A DNA stretch of 64,000 nt from Ficedula albicollis (Eukaryota; Chordata; Aves; Passeriformes; Muscicapidae), in NCBI RefSeq assembly GCF_000247815.1, contig NC_021673.1:48854069-48918068 (forward strand), in the 5' to 3' direction. A model generated the notes under the pieces. That model had not been told where the DNA came from and did not search any database. It saw only the letters and a program-made list of their open reading frames with translations. The position numbers and the translations under genes were made by a program. Below are positions 62,767-64,000 of the stretch, in pieces (positions within the stretch are counted from its first letter, which is position 1; each line of letters begins with the position of its first letter).

Positions 62767-64000
62767 GGAGGAAGGGGGGCTACTAAAAAACACGGAGGAA
62801 TTATCCAAATGGTGAAGAGTAAATGCTGAAGTAATGAATAATGCCTTAATGCTGTCCTTAAGTCAGAAGTAAGAGCCTTGTACACTATATAATTAGCACT
62901 TATCTAATGTGTATGCATTCCTGCACTGCAAAATGTCTAAATGAGGAACTAAAATGTGAGGTGGTCTAAGTGGAGTAGACTGTGGCTGGGAACTGTTGCC
63001 ACTGTGGGTCTGTTCCACCTCCATCTCTGACATGATGCTGGATGAGTGCCATCACTTCTTTGTGGTTTCAAGCGCATTCTGATCACTCAAGAAAAAGAGG
63101 AAGAAGCACGTGCCCCTGAGATCTCCTGCTAGCTTCTTGTTACTCTTTCTCAGCACCCAGAGCTGATCCAGATTAATCTGGGAGCTTCTTGTCTGCCAAG
63201 TAAATTGACTTCACTTAAACAGCTGCTGAATACAGCTTGCTGAGCAGGAGTGGTGACTGCTCAGACCATGCTGTCTGCAGTTGTAAGAGACAGCCAGAAT
63301 ACACCCTGGCTGTTTGGGCATCACCACTTGCTGCCTCTGTAAAGCATGTGGAAGTCAACAGGGAATATGGATGAGGTGTATGAAGACATTAAATTTAAAT
63401 TACACAGGCAGAAGAGCTGCTGTGTGGTGGCAACATGGCACAGGGAGAGGTTTTCCAGGTGGTCAGCTCTGGCATTTGGTGAGTCCTGCTCCCCACTGAG
63501 GGAGACAGAGCCCTGCCATACAGTCACCCCAAGAGGATGGATGTGGCCTGCACAGTGCTGGCACTGGGAGCAGAATGCCTGAGCAGTGCCGTTTTGTTTC
63601 AGCATGATGCTGCTCTGCCTGGCCTTGTTCAGCTATTTCAGATGTGCTCTACTATTCCTTATCAAATCCGGACACTTGGAGACTGACACTAATTTCATTT
63701 GTTTGCTTTTCCTTTTTTTTTTTTTAATAACACTATGACAAATGCAGGGGCTCTGTTTGCCATAAAGTCATGACTCATGCTCTTGAAATTGCAGGAATTG
63801 CTCTAGAAGTGGCATGTTGTCCTGTCTTCATTGCTGTTCTGCCCATTCACCTTGAGTTTTAGGAGGCTCCACTTTGATGGCATTCCTCTTGAGCTTCCAC
63901 AGTGCATGGCTTTTCCTTAGGATCGAGGAGAAACTGTGAGCTGTCATGCTTCTGTGCACAGACCTCTGCTGCAGGAAGCATTTAGTAGGCAGACAGCTGG

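Overview
This is a vertebrate nuclear window, almost certainly avian. It carries four degenerate fragments that resemble the 3' end of the bird/reptile LINE CR1, a decayed class II (betaretrovirus/ERVK-like) provirus, and an apparent avian-type LTR. The only intact cellular gene is EEPD1, whose first coding exon is on the + strand at 43147-44000. There is nothing prokaryotic: no operons, CRISPR or tRNA clusters. These identifications come from reading motifs and recalling families; no database search was run.

Layout. (1) 1-~5322: the 3' part of an endogenous retrovirus on the + strand, cut by the window start. It shows Gag capsid and nucleocapsid remnants, a dUTPase-like and a protease segment, reverse transcriptase with an intact YMDD box, RNase H, and an integrase with an internal deletion. 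Every frame is broken, no env is visible, and a probable 3' LTR follows. (2) ~5323-41430: long, mostly unique AT-rich intergenic DNA with simple repeats, two CR1-like fragments, a GC-rich block that looks like a solo LTR (18277-18979), and many two-copy tandem duplications with periods of about 40-240 bp. (3) ~41430-44000: the CpG-rich EEPD1 5' region. It has a TATA-like box, a CCT repeat, a 1260-base pure-G run that is almost certainly an assembly artefact, a 23-codon upstream ORF ending one base before the main ATG, and then the 854-nt coding exon ending at a strong splice donor in phase 2. (4) 44001-64000: the first part of the next EEPD1 intron, which contains two more CR1-like fragments, several tandem duplications and a second pure-G run of 628 bases.

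How the parts relate. EEPD1 encodes a lipid-anchored protein with two helix-hairpin-helix (HhH) motifs followed by an endonuclease/exonuclease/phosphatase (EEP) domain. Only the HhH half and the first few residues of the EEP domain lie in this window; the remaining exons must lie beyond 64000 or were missed by eye. The provirus and the other repeats are fossils with no visible coding capacity. I found no convincing new biological system. The most useful observations are the uORF abutting EEPD1, the two artefactual G runs (one of which hides the EEPD1 promoter/5' UTR), and the unusual density of near-identical two-copy tandem duplications, which may be assembly false duplications.
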